From positions 62,001 through 126,000 of the forward strand of contig JADNRV010000011.1 in NCBI GenBank assembly GCA_015499995.1: a stretch of DNA of 64,000 nucleotides, written 5' to 3'. Below, one piece after another: positions 34,841 to 46,088 of this stretch. The position numbers and the translations under genes were made by a program. Each line of letters starts with the position of its first letter. Position 1 is the first letter of the stretch. Origin of the DNA: Flammula alnicola. Its lineage: Eukaryota > Basidiomycota > Agaricomycetes > Agaricales > Strophariaceae. The notes under the pieces were generated by a model. That model was not told where the DNA came from and made no database searches. It worked only from the letters and a program-made list of their open reading frames with translations.

Positions 34841-36235
34841 CCTGGCGACAGAGATGATCAGGATCCCCAAAAAAATAAAGTCTCTGTTATCTTCATTGCA
34901 AGCAGAAGGACTTCAATCACGCTATCGCTGGTATATGCTTATTGCACATGAGTCTGATGGGTGAAAGCGTGCAGTCTAGGAGAAAACCACAGCGACAAGA
35001 CTCGCCAAGCTTTCAGGTAGCACCCGCCATCGAGCAGTCGTGCAGCGAGTTGAACGCGTTTGGAGGGGGGATGGCGCGCGCTTTGCAAAATATTCCTGCT
35101 TGGCGGATACCGCACCATGTGCCTAAAAATATCCGTCGTTTCGCAAAATTGGAGTGATATTTGGCGAGTCAGTTGTCCAGCAAAATGGGCATGCGTGCCA
35201 AGGAATACCAAGACGATGATGGACTAAAAATACAAGGAATTGGTGGGCAATTCGGGAGAGCTCTCATGAACTCACCTAGAACTGATATCTCGTGGTACGT
35301 CGATTAGGTCGACTGATGGTTATCTGATTATGAGCAATAGGACCATGTGGGTTTGATATCACACCTTTATCTTTCTCTTTATACCGCGAGGATGGATGGA
35401 TTCAGAGCGCATCCACGGATGCCCAGAGATTCCCAGTCACTGTAACGTGATTCATTTTTCTGGAAGACTACATATTCTTTGCAGGGAAAACTAGGAACTG
35501 AGATGACAGTCGGGAATGTTCCTGTCGAAAAATTGGCGTTGAATATCGTATGAAGTATAATACAACGCAACATACCCAAACTGCAGCCTAAAGTTGGGAG
35601 GAAGGCCCAAAGCTCAAAACCGGGAGTAAATAAATGACGACCCGGGTGCCGGAGCGATGAACGTTGAACGTTGAACCCCGGGTCCATTGTTAATATTAAT
35701 GGCTACTTCTCGTCATGCAATGACGCCGAAAAGGTAGCTTTGGCAGACCTATTAAGTTGCTCACGGCGTTAAACGTTCTCCGAGTTCAACGCTCAGATCA
35801 AAAGCGGAAGTAGTGCGTGGGCTGAATGGAACCAACTTCAGGTTATCAAACTTCATGCGAGGACCAAAAGAAACTGCCAGTACTTTCAGCGGGGCCTTTA
35901 GATAACAGATATTGCGATACACACGCACCGGTGTGATTTCTGAAGTCGGTTAAGCTTTAATATTGGGGGCATTCGTGTCGTATGACATGACATGATATGT
36001 AAGCCCAAGCCTAAGCTCTCAAGCCTGTGATGCTGGGAGAACAATATTCTATCAAAATCAGAAAACCAGCGTGTTGGCCCATCTCTGACAGAAGAGTTCG
36101 CACATGGTCAATGAAGGAGATCATGCATCACGGTAGGCCGAGAGAAAAGCAAGGGGATATGAAATAATAAGACAACACATGGCAAGGGTATCAAAGACAG
36201 ATAGCAAAGCACGACATACGAATCCTCGAGGTCTG
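34841..36235. other. Intergenic stretch without a supported gene
   Basis: About 1.4 kb lies between the fungalysin 2 promoter and the 3' end of EXO70. ORFs at 34939-35211 and 35379-35687 minus show no family resemblance and no exon partners. I saw no repeats or terminal inverted repeats. Confidence 0.45.
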
Positions 36236-38630
36236 TCATCGTTTGAACAGACTCCTAAGCTCCGACTCGACATCGTCCGGCGTCCTCTTGATATCTGTGC
36301 AAATAAAGATCAGCTAGAAGCTCGATATCGTCTCGAGAAGAGGGGCGTACACTTCTGGGGATCTGCAGCAAACGAGCGCAAATTGGCGTCAGTAATGAGT
36401 CCAAAGCCCCACCCACAACGTAAACAAATCAGAGAAAACACTCACTCTTACTGAACTCCTTATCTTTCTGCTTCTGCACGAACCTCTGCAAGGACGGCAC
36501 GACGAGCATGACGACCTCCTCCCCAATTTCCGCTCGGCCCTTCGGATCCTCCTCAAGTACCTGCGCTAATTTGTGTCGCTCTACAACCTCGTCCAAGAGG
36601 TCGAAAAACCGTGTGAATTTCTCCTTCGCGGCGGCCTTGTTCGACTTGTCCTTCGGATCGTCCGTGATGGCCTGCATCAGAGGCGAAAAGTTCAGGTCAA
36701 AGTACCCTGCCTTGGCAGTCCGGAAGGACGAGTTGAGGGCTTCCGAGGTCAGCGGGGAAAGGAGAGCGAGGATAGAGTCATTCCTTGGCTGGACGAGGAG
36801 GTGCTGGCGGAGATAGGAGACATTGTTCAGCAGGAAGACGGAGCTGAAAGGCGGTCGCCTAGCGGAACGAGAGATGGTTGTCAGGCTGCTAATGGCTGTG
36901 GTCACGATGTCATCTGTGAGCTCTTGGTCAACATTTACCCTCACTTCGATAGATAGGAGATACTTGCGAATGAAGTGCTCGACGATACTGCTATCGTCAT
37001 CGTCCTTGTTTCCCATACCGACCTGCACACCTTCGCCCATCTTCCAGTTTCCGTCGCCAAGGGCGTACAACGCTGACTCGACCGCGCTCTGTACTTGTGG
37101 AATCCTCTCGATGTAAGTAACCGTCTATAAAACGTGTTACATCAGCTGTCGAAAACAATATCCAAAACCACCTACTGAAGTCGTGAAGTCCATCAACTTG
37201 GTGCTAGTATCCGAACCCCTGGCCATCGCGCCCATCTTGACATCTGCTAGGAACTCGGGGAAGCTGCGCAGACAGAGCGCCCGGAGACTCTGCAACCCAT
37301 CCTTGGGTTCGTTCTTATCCGCCATATGGTCAGGTCCTCGGCGTGAAAGGAGGTCGTCCCAGTGCCGCTGGAGGGACAGCAAGCCTCGTAAGCAGATAAC
37401 GCAAGGAAATTGTATTTGTGCAAGGATTTCTTGATCAGTGTGATGAGCTGGGTGAGGATTTGATTGAAAAGATTGAGGATTGGAGCCATGAGGGTGCCGT
37501 GTGCGGACGCGACCATCTGTGGGTTTGAGAGAGGGCTAAGTTCTAATAGTAGCTTGTATTCCTCCTGTTTTTTTAATGAGTCGGACAGTGCGAAAAGGTG
37601 AATGAATATGACGAACTTCGGCTGTACCTAGCATTAACTCTACCCACTCTGTAAACTCACGTCCGGTGGCCAAAGGATCGACGGTTTCGGCCCTCGCGAC
37701 CAGGCGCTTCCCTTGTCCCTCTAGACATTTCACACTCCAGTTTCCTCGCATGTCTGCATACCCTTTCTGTGCCTCCTTCAGCGTTGAGAGAATAGATGCA
37801 GCAGCAGGATGTGAAGGATGGGTTGAAGGCAATGGTAATGTGCGCAAGAAAATGACAACGGGTGATAAAGTCGGGAGGAGCGAGGATGGGAAAGAGCTCA
37901 TCATAAATCCGGAGCCGGGCGCAGGCGTTGTCCCCGACGACCCTTCTGCTACCACTTTGGTGTAGAGTTGGGTCAGTTTCTTGGCTCCTGTTTCCACTAA
38001 ACGCGCCTTGCAGTAATAGTTAGTACAACCTTGGAATTCTACGAAGGGTATATCCTTACTGCCGTTGCTACATCGAGGTCGGCTGCATTGAATGCAATAC
38101 TGGTATTCAGGCGTTCTAATGCGTCCTTGTACACGCCGATCTGATTGGGTTGTGGACTTGATACAAAACGTGAGTGGTCAACCGTCGCAAGAACAATGCA
38201 ACGCACCCCCGTAGGATGAGAGACTCATCGGCAGCAAGGTCTTGCTGGTTACTGCCTAGATCCTCTATCCTGGCCAATGTTTTATCGATATCTGTCAATG
38301 CATTGAGTGCTCATCTTCCTCAATTTCCAAGATTTGCAACTCACTGCCCCTCCTTCTGTTCAGGATCTGTGTCGCGGTATATAGGGGCAATATGGACTTC
38401 TCAAGCTTGGCTAGCCGGGTATCAAAGCTGTCGAGAATGGCTGGTCAGGTGAGCGTAACGCGTTGCGAGATTTATTCAGTCCGCATACTGGTCATCCGTT
38501 TGGATATTTGCCGCGTCTTGTTCAGATTTTGCTGAAGCTAAGGGCCTGGCCGTTAGAGACAGACATTCTACAGCAATAAAAACAGTATGAAGATATTCAC
38601 CAGTTCGATTTCCGCGGTTTCGTCGTCCAT
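36236..38630 (-). CDS. EXO70: Exocyst complex subunit EXO70
   Basis: This is a subunit of the exocyst that tethers secretory vesicles at the plasma membrane through PI(4,5)P2 and Rho GTPases. The start at 38630 (MDDETAEIEL) is followed by the N-terminal coiled-coil region (LNKTRQISKRMTSILDSFDT) and LARIEDLGSNQQDLAADESL. The helical-bundle body includes KKLTQLYTKVVAEGSSG, EFTEWVELMLGTAE and FNQILTQLITLIKKSLHKYN. The C-terminal domain has FLLNNVSYLRQHLL and VPSLQRFVQKQKDKEF. The last residues (NPQKYIKRTPDDVESELRSL) require a 12-nt exon at 36351-36362. One base appears lost near 37385, where AYE passes to LLSLQRHWDDLL. The neighbouring NTPase on the same strand ends 335 bp upstream. Confidence 0.92.
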
Positions 38631-38965
38631 TAGGTGGTAGCAAGTGGTAATAAGGAATGTTCAGTGATGCGCTTAAGGCACTGCCCGTCGTCAATGAAGC
38701 GGGTGGAGCGGAGTCCGCGGAGATTTGCCTCATCGCCCAAAGTCTGCGCTGCCGAGTGATGCCGGTTTTGTTCGGAGATTCAATATCACACACCAGACGC
38801 CGGGTTCAAACTTTGCAATATTTTGACAAAATTTCTCTACAATTTCACGACCACTTGGACACGACTCGGACACGTTGGATGATCCAATTTCAAACTTCGT
38901 TCAAACCACTACACCTATTCGAGGATATGACTCGCAATCTACCGTTTTATAATGCAATGGCATAC

Positions 38966-39632
38966 TCAAAATTTCGCCAATCCCATTGTCACGACAACTC
39001 TCTCCTGCAGAAACTTCATCTCGCTCCCGAATTCATAGTAATGCACTCCTAACTCTTTTAGTAACCTCTTAAATATCTCTATGCATTCTTGCTGATTCTC
39101 TGTACTGCGGACACCATCGTCGACCAACCATTCTGGCACGGGGTTCAAGAGGATGACGATGGACTTGCTCGACTTGTATCTTTGGAGCACCCTTGGAATT
39201 CATTGGATTCCGTTAGGAAGGCCTGCCTGAGTCGAGCCTCTTCTGTGCTTCCAGAGGTGAGGATGGCATAAACAATCGGATCGATGGCTGATCTGTCGAA
39301 TAGGCGTATTGGGCAGTGTATTGCGTCGAGCCTATCCTCGCGTTGGAAATGCGCATCCATGATGTCCTTTTGCATCTGGACCGACGCAATTGTGTCTCTT
39401 GAATATCCTTTATCTTTCATGACTTGTCTTGCGACCTCCTTCACGTAAGCATGCTTTGGCATGGCAAGCTTTTGCCCTAGAGCATCACAGAGGGTTGTTT
39501 TACCCGTCGACTGATAACCCAACGCATTTGTCAGTTCGTCAACCTCTGAACTGGCCATCGCAGGGTACTTACAGAGGGCCCTATTATATAGATCGACATC
39601 GAATGCAAATGCTTATCTACCGTCTCGCCCAT
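38966..39632 (-). CDS. Small P-loop NTPase (AAA_28-like)
   Basis: The first exon (39632-39573) reads MGETVDKHLHSMSIYIIGPS. A 62-nt intron (39511-39572) then joins it to STGKTTLCDALGQKL, so the Walker A motif GPSSTGKTT is split by the intron. The body contains VKEVARQVMKDKGYSRD and PIRLFDRSAIDPIVYA, the latter fitting a kinase-like AAA_28 NTPase. The C-terminal part (PVPEWLVDDGVRSTENQQEC, FKRLLKELGVHYYEFG) is typical of the group in Agaricomycetes. The frame changes in the C run at 39190-39192, consistent with one lost base. The substrate is unknown. It is divergent from the RdRP gene with 304 bp between start codons. Confidence 0.8.
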
Positions 39633-39936
39633 GATGGAGGGGACGAAAGAAAGCATGTTGACATCTTTGAAAATTTTCACAGGACTCTCTGGCATTCCTA
39701 CGTGTTATCTCCTATCTCAGCGGTCTTCCTTCCTGTTTACGCCATATATAACCGAGCTAATTGCCACAGTTGACAATTTTATAGCACGCGACTGTCACCA
39801 GACCAGCTTACGCCATTCGGACTTCTGCACTTCTTCAAACCCACGCCAACGGGCGCTTAATGCTATCTTCATCGATAGCTTTCATCTCTTTCTCTCCTTC
39901 GCCTTCTCCTCCTCTCATCACCATCTCTCACCTAGC

Positions 39937-42900
39937 ATGAAGCCAGTAACTCTTCGTTCAAACCCAGCACTAGACGATGCCACCTGGGAGTTCACTTTTC
40001 CGCCATCCTCGCTGTCTGCTCCCTCTCGAAGGCCTGGGGTTATATTAGGGAAGATGATCTCCTTGCACGTCGATGCCATTACGCTGCGAGTGGAACAATT
40101 TCCCTCCAATCGAGTCCTCAACTCGGATGATCCGACCAAATTCGTACTGCTTTCAATCGACAAAAGATTCAGGTTTCCGGAGCAGCCCATGAAGGTCGCA
40201 GTTGACTACGTACTCCGTATGTTCAAGCGGGGGTGTGGTTGAACGGGGTTCAATATAGGTTCTATGGGCACAGTAACAGCCAGTTGGTATGCGCACTATT
40301 CTGCTTGTTCGCTTCTTATGGTATACATAGATTCTCATCATTTTCAAACAGAGAGGACGATCTTGCTTTCTACGAGAAGCAAATCGGATAAGGAATTAGA
40401 CGACAGAATCTATAATCTAGGAGAGTTTCGGAAGATTATGAATGTGGCTAAGCGTACGTTTATCTTTATGTGCCTTTAATCCGCCATGTCTTATTTGGAG
40501 CAGGCGCAAAACGCATTGGGCTCCTCTTTTCCTCTGCTCAGATAGACTACAATCTTGACCCTCGTTGGATTGCCGATATTCCAGATATACCCTTGGCGAT
40601 GAGGTGTTCTCCGATGGCTGTGGCCTGATCGCAAAAAGACTAGCAATACAACTGAGCAAAGCGAAAGGAATAGTTTTTCGCGGTTCTAGATATACGCCTA
40701 CCGTCTTTCAAATCAGGTATCGACCTACTTCTTTACCACCTCATCCTGATCTTTCTGAACGCCGCCAGATACCTCGGCTACAAGGGTGTCCTCATGCTGC
40801 ACCCTGAGCTTGACGAGAAGAAGCAACACCTTGCTCAATTCCGGAAGAGCATGAAGAAGTTCAACACTACCGCAGACCGTACATTTTCCGTCGTGGGACA
40901 CTCGAAGCCGTACTCCTTCGGGCGCCTGAACAACGACATAATTGTTCTTCTCTCTAGTTTGGGTATCTCTGATGCGGCGTTTCTCTTGAAGCAACAGGAA
41001 TATTTCGACTGGGTCAGCAATGCATCCAAAGATCCTGTAAAGGCGTTGGATTTCCTGGCATGTCTGGAGCAATATGCGCTTGCTGAGAAAGCGCTTTTGG
41101 ATGGTGTAGATAGCGAGGGCGTGAAGCGGGAGATAAGGAGGCTCCAGAATGCGGAAGTGGCGGGTGCGCGACAGGAACTTACGAAAAAGTTTAAATCTCG
41201 CATGATCATTCACAAATCGAGGAGGCTCTACGGCGTATGCGATCCTTTCCAAGTGCTGAAAGAAGGAGAGGTGCATATTCGTATCACCGTTTCGAGAAAG
41301 GGCCCTGCGACGCCCATACATGGGGATGTAATCATTGTCAGGAACCCATGTCTGCATCCCGGTGAGTCAGACACTCTCGCCTTCGTTCATAATATTGACA
41401 GTGCTGACGCCAACGTTTAGGTGATATTTTAAAGCTGAGGGCGGTCCATCACCCCAAACTCTCCCACCTTGTAGATTGCCTGGTGTTTGCAAGCGTCGCA
41501 CGACCGGGGCACAAAGCCGCTCCTTCAATGAGTAGCGGTGGCGATCTTGACGGTGAGTGGATTTCACGCCAAAGAAATTCTATTGAGACTTATGCACTTC
41601 CATTTGATTAACAGGAGATGAATTTTTTGTCTGTTGGGATAGCGATCTCGTACCTAAGACAATCGCAGAGGTGGGTAGCATTCGTCTGCGAGTCTGATTA
41701 TTGATTTTATTGATTTGAATTTGACATCAGTCGTACGACTATCCGGGAAACAGAGAATTCACTAAAAAGGAAGTGACGCGAGAAGACCTTGCAGCCCACT
41801 TTGCGTCTTACAATGCGTGAGTTCACGACTCAACTCTTTCTCCAACGGCTTTCAAACGTATACATTTAGGTCAGGTGTAGCAAAGGTCTCGGCTCTCCAT
41901 GCGAAGTGGTCCAGAAGCAGTCCACTCGGGGCCTTATGCGTACAATGCCAGGAACTGAATGCGCTACATTCCCAGTCCGTTGACGGCGCCAACATCAAGA
42001 TACCCGACAGGTTAGCTACTCCTCCAGAACCGACCGAAAATTCCGGGCCCAAATACATACTTGATCAGCTCGAGGAAGCCACAGATCAATTTGCTACCCG
42101 TTTCGCAGAATCTGCTTCACGCAGAGTTGAAATAGCCGCACTAGATCAAGAAGAAGGCGAACTTCTCTTAGGACAACTGCTCCAGAGTAAGCAAAACTCG
42201 ATCTCTGAATTCGAACTGTTCAATCTCGCCTATCGGCTATCCGTTAAACACAAAATCGACATCCGACCTTATCTTGCCCAGCTCGACTTTTCGGCGCTCA
42301 CGACGGCTCAAAAACATGTTATGAGTTCGACTTTGGCACTGTCCGCTATCGATTGTCCTGAGATATGGAACTCCCTAGTCAGGTCGGACATTCTCACTCC
42401 AAGAGATCTATATCAGCGTAATCTAGCGCAGCCATTTACGCTACACCGGCTCTACTCCTCGCGCTTGAGTGGTCTGACTACGTTCTTTGAATACCTTCAA
42501 ATGGCAACCCAGGATTATACTCGGAAGGTGCTCATCATACAGGTTCGAAATGCCACTTCATGTTACAGAGTTTTTGTTGACGAATAACCGTTCTCAGACA
42601 GACAAGAGGTTCGCAGTTGGTATCTTTATGCGAGGTCAAATCCCATGGGACGAAGATCCAGAGGTGAACGAAAATGTGGTGGTCTGTTCTTTCATGCCCA
42701 ACACTGCATCTACTCCGGCCACCCTTCGGCCCTGCACAACTGGTTATAGACTGCACTGCAGCGACTACAGGCTTCAGCTTTACAACAAACAAATCGCGGA
42801 TACTTTCATCTTCGTTAATCGAGCTTCATCTGCACTGGGCACCGAGGTATCGACGAGTATTGCCTTGCAAAAAATATCAAGAACAGTGCAAAACGTAAGT

Positions 42901-45869
42901 GGTCTGCGCGCCACGAGACTAATCCCCCCTAACTATGATATTCAACAGCAACTGGGCCGCGTTAATAGGACGCCCGTGATCGCTATCGAGCTCCATGTTG
43001 TCTCTAATCGAGACCGTGTTGCCCATCAATTATTTGATCTATGGTTCGAACAGTATGTTTTCATGTATTTAATTAATTGATTGAACCCTACCTTACGTCC
43101 ATCTAATTTAATAGTGTGCCAACTGAGGAACATGTGCGACGCTTTCAGCGTGTTCCCGTGCCTTACCGATTTAACGACCTCGAAGACGTTGATTGGGATT
43201 CCGAAGAAGCCGGAGGCCTGAAGGAGGTGTTCTATCGGAACATACCAGGCATCCCACTCTGGTCGAATAAGCAAAAACATGACGCACAATCAATGGCGGC
43301 TTGTCTTTCCAGGAGAATGAAACCAGAAATCGACATAATTATGAACTTTGCCATAAAGTATCATGCCGAGCATGAGCTCTTCCTCGTTTTCGACCGTGAA
43401 ATAAGCAACAGCCGTTGTCTCTTCCATTCATCACGGCTGGATCGAGAGATATCCTCCGTTGACGTTCGCTCTCCTGAAAGCCTATCCACCGGATGACGAG
43501 ACACAACTTCCGGTTGCCTCGAATCATTACCCATCACGTAGTGCGGAATATCATCAGATCTGCCAATGAAACACGTATCGCTGCTCTCGTTGCATTGGAG
43601 AAAATAGCCAAATCGATGGATGGCTAAATATCGAACGCTACATCGACCTTTTGATGCTGACAGCCATGTCGGTTCGGTCGAAGACTCTTTTTCAAGAGGT
43701 GCTGCTTGTTTTGAACGACAGTCGTCTCGAACATTGTCCCGATTCCTCCCAGGCGGCTTATGGACACAAACACGCGCTAGGGTTGCATTTGATCGAGCAG
43801 AGGAAGCGGCTGATGAATGCCCCTGCAACGAGGATGGAAGGCCACGCAAAAAGCAGCGGGTTGCCCCCTCTCACACAAAACTCGCTTTGCTCCCGACTAT
43901 TTGAAGAACGGACAAGTTATTGCGACCATTCGCATTGATGCCCGAAGCTCGGTTCGTTTACACTCTCATGTCCGACTTCAAGCGGCGTCAAAAGCCGAGA
44001 ATCGGTGGCTAGAAGCTCCAATCATGGATGGCATAGTCGTTCAGGCGCTAAAAGGTGAATTGAAAATCAACCTATTCCACCCCGCCCCACCGGAGATGGA
44101 GGGTATGGATTGGAACATGTATGATGCTGGGAGCGTCGGTACGTTTTCCAGCCCTCTTGTACTTGTACTGTGGAAAAATGATGATGTTATTCAGCAACGA
44201 GCACTGCCATGATGGATGCGATCCAGCGATTACTGCAAGAACGCGAAGAATGTTGCGCATTTTATGGCCTGATAACTGGTGGAGGAGAACCAATAACAAG
44301 TGACGAGTTCGAGCCTCTGGATGTCTCTCATCCCATCCCTGAAGAATTGAACGAAAGTCAGGTAACAGCCATGAAGTCATGGAGATCGTCCCTTTCTTTG
44401 ATATGGGGTCCGCCAGGTATGGTACTGTAACTTGTTCAGGCCGTGCAATAGATGGTACTGACGTTTGGATCCTAAATTTTCTTCATACAGGAACAGGTAA
44501 AACGACCGTCATTGTCCAGGTTCTCCGAGATATAATTAAGAGCTACGAAAACATGCCGAAAATACTCATGACCGCCTCGACCCACAATGGTGCGTACATC
44601 GTTTCTTCATAGACATCATGCGCTTAATAGTCACTTTAGCTGTGGACAATGTATTGGAGCGTTTCATTGCCATTAACGAGACGGAAGGGTTACTTCGTGA
44701 AGAACAAATCCTCCGGGTGGCCACAGATCAAAGTAAAGTCAACCCGTCTCTCCAACACTATACCATCAATGCTCGTGTTGGTGGAGACATGAACGAAAAC
44801 AATAGACTGGTCAAGCAAGCACAAGAACGTGTCGAAAAGGCTGCTCTCGTATTTACGACATGCGCAGGTACGAATCGTATATTTTGCCAAGAGGGATAAC
44901 GGATGAATTTAGGTATATTGACTACACCGTTTGTTCCTTAGGCGCCGGTCTCGGAGTATTGCGGAAAGTGAACTTCGATATCGCCCTCATTGATGAGGCG
45001 TCTCAAATAACTGAGCCATGTGCGCTCATTCCGCTTGTTAAGGGAATAAAGAGAGCCATAGTCGTTGGCGATCAGTAAGACCATTTAATACGACGAGGTA
45101 CACTGGATCAAAGGCTCATTACTCTATTATCAACCAGTGTACAGCTACGGCCAACAGTTCGAAATATGGCCAAGGCACTGGAATACGATGTTTCTCTCCT
45201 GGAAAGACTGTACACGAAAGGCGACGATATGCTAGGACTCTCCAAAACAATGTTGGACGTGCAATATCGATCCCCACGGGAGCTCAATATTTTCCCTTCC
45301 AACGAATTCTATGAAGGCCGGCTGAAGACGAGCGAAGGCAATGTGGAGGTTTCTAATTTTTTGTCATTGTCGACATTTCCCTGGCCTCTGCGGGACGGAG
45401 TGGTCATCCCCACAGTGTTCATCCAATGCGGCGAAGAGGAAGATATGGGCGATCGGTCCAAGAGCAACCAGGGGCAGGTTGAGGTTGTCCACCGCCTTCT
45501 ACCACTCATAACGTCCCAAAAGCCCGATACACCAGCCGAGCCGAAGCTGGCGGAGCTGGCGGAGCTGAAAATAACTGTTCTTTCGCCGTACACGAAACAG
45601 ATCCAAGCGCTACGCCACAAGCTTCCCTCCTCCATAACATGTTCAACGATTGATTCTTTCCAGGGACGGGAGAGCGACGTCATTGTGTTTTCAACTGTCA
45701 GGTGCAACGTTGATGGGACGTAGGATTTCTAGACGATCCGAGAAGGCTGAACGTGATGTGGACTCGAGCTCGCCTTGCCTTGATAATCGTCGGGGATTCA
45801 AGGACATTAGAGAAGAATCCTCTCTGGAAGCGTGCAATGGATGCTTGCACCCCAATACACTTCACCTGA
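39937..45869 (+). CDS. RNA-dependent RNA polymerase fused to an SF1 (UPF1/Hrr1-like) helicase
   Basis: The N-terminal half is a cellular RdRP of the RNA-silencing type (QDE-1/SAD-1/Rdp1 family). It has RFPEQPMKVAVDYVLR, WIADIPDIPLGDEVFSDGCG, KPYSFGRLNNDIIVLL and the catalytic DLDGD at about 41550-41625, split by an intron after DLDG. The RdRP C-terminus (ECNALHSQ-type, here NALHSQSVDG) continues in one open frame (41817-42587) into a linker with no new start. It then runs into a helicase with GPPGTGKTT (44405-44510), LIDEASQITEPCALIP, VVGDQ, SKTMLDVQYRSP, TIDSFQGRESDVIV and NVMWTRARLALIIVGD, ending at a TGA at 45867-45869. Several frame changes (near 40229, 42540, 43405, 43614, 43781, 43892, 45716) are present. 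The gene is damaged or carries sequence errors. Confidence 0.85.
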
Positions 45870-46088
45870 GTCGTAAGTAGGACATAACTGAAATGCTGCA
45901 ATGCAATGTATTGATTTCTATCGATGCTACAGTATGTGAATCGTGATAATCTTTGCGGTGTGAATGAGTCAATATGATGGTCATCATGGGAAAGTGTGAA
46001 TTCCCTTCCCAAATCGTAATGAAAGTGGTATAAAGAAAGTAGTGTAATATTAGTATATCTCCGGCAACGCCAAGCTGGGAATCGTTAT

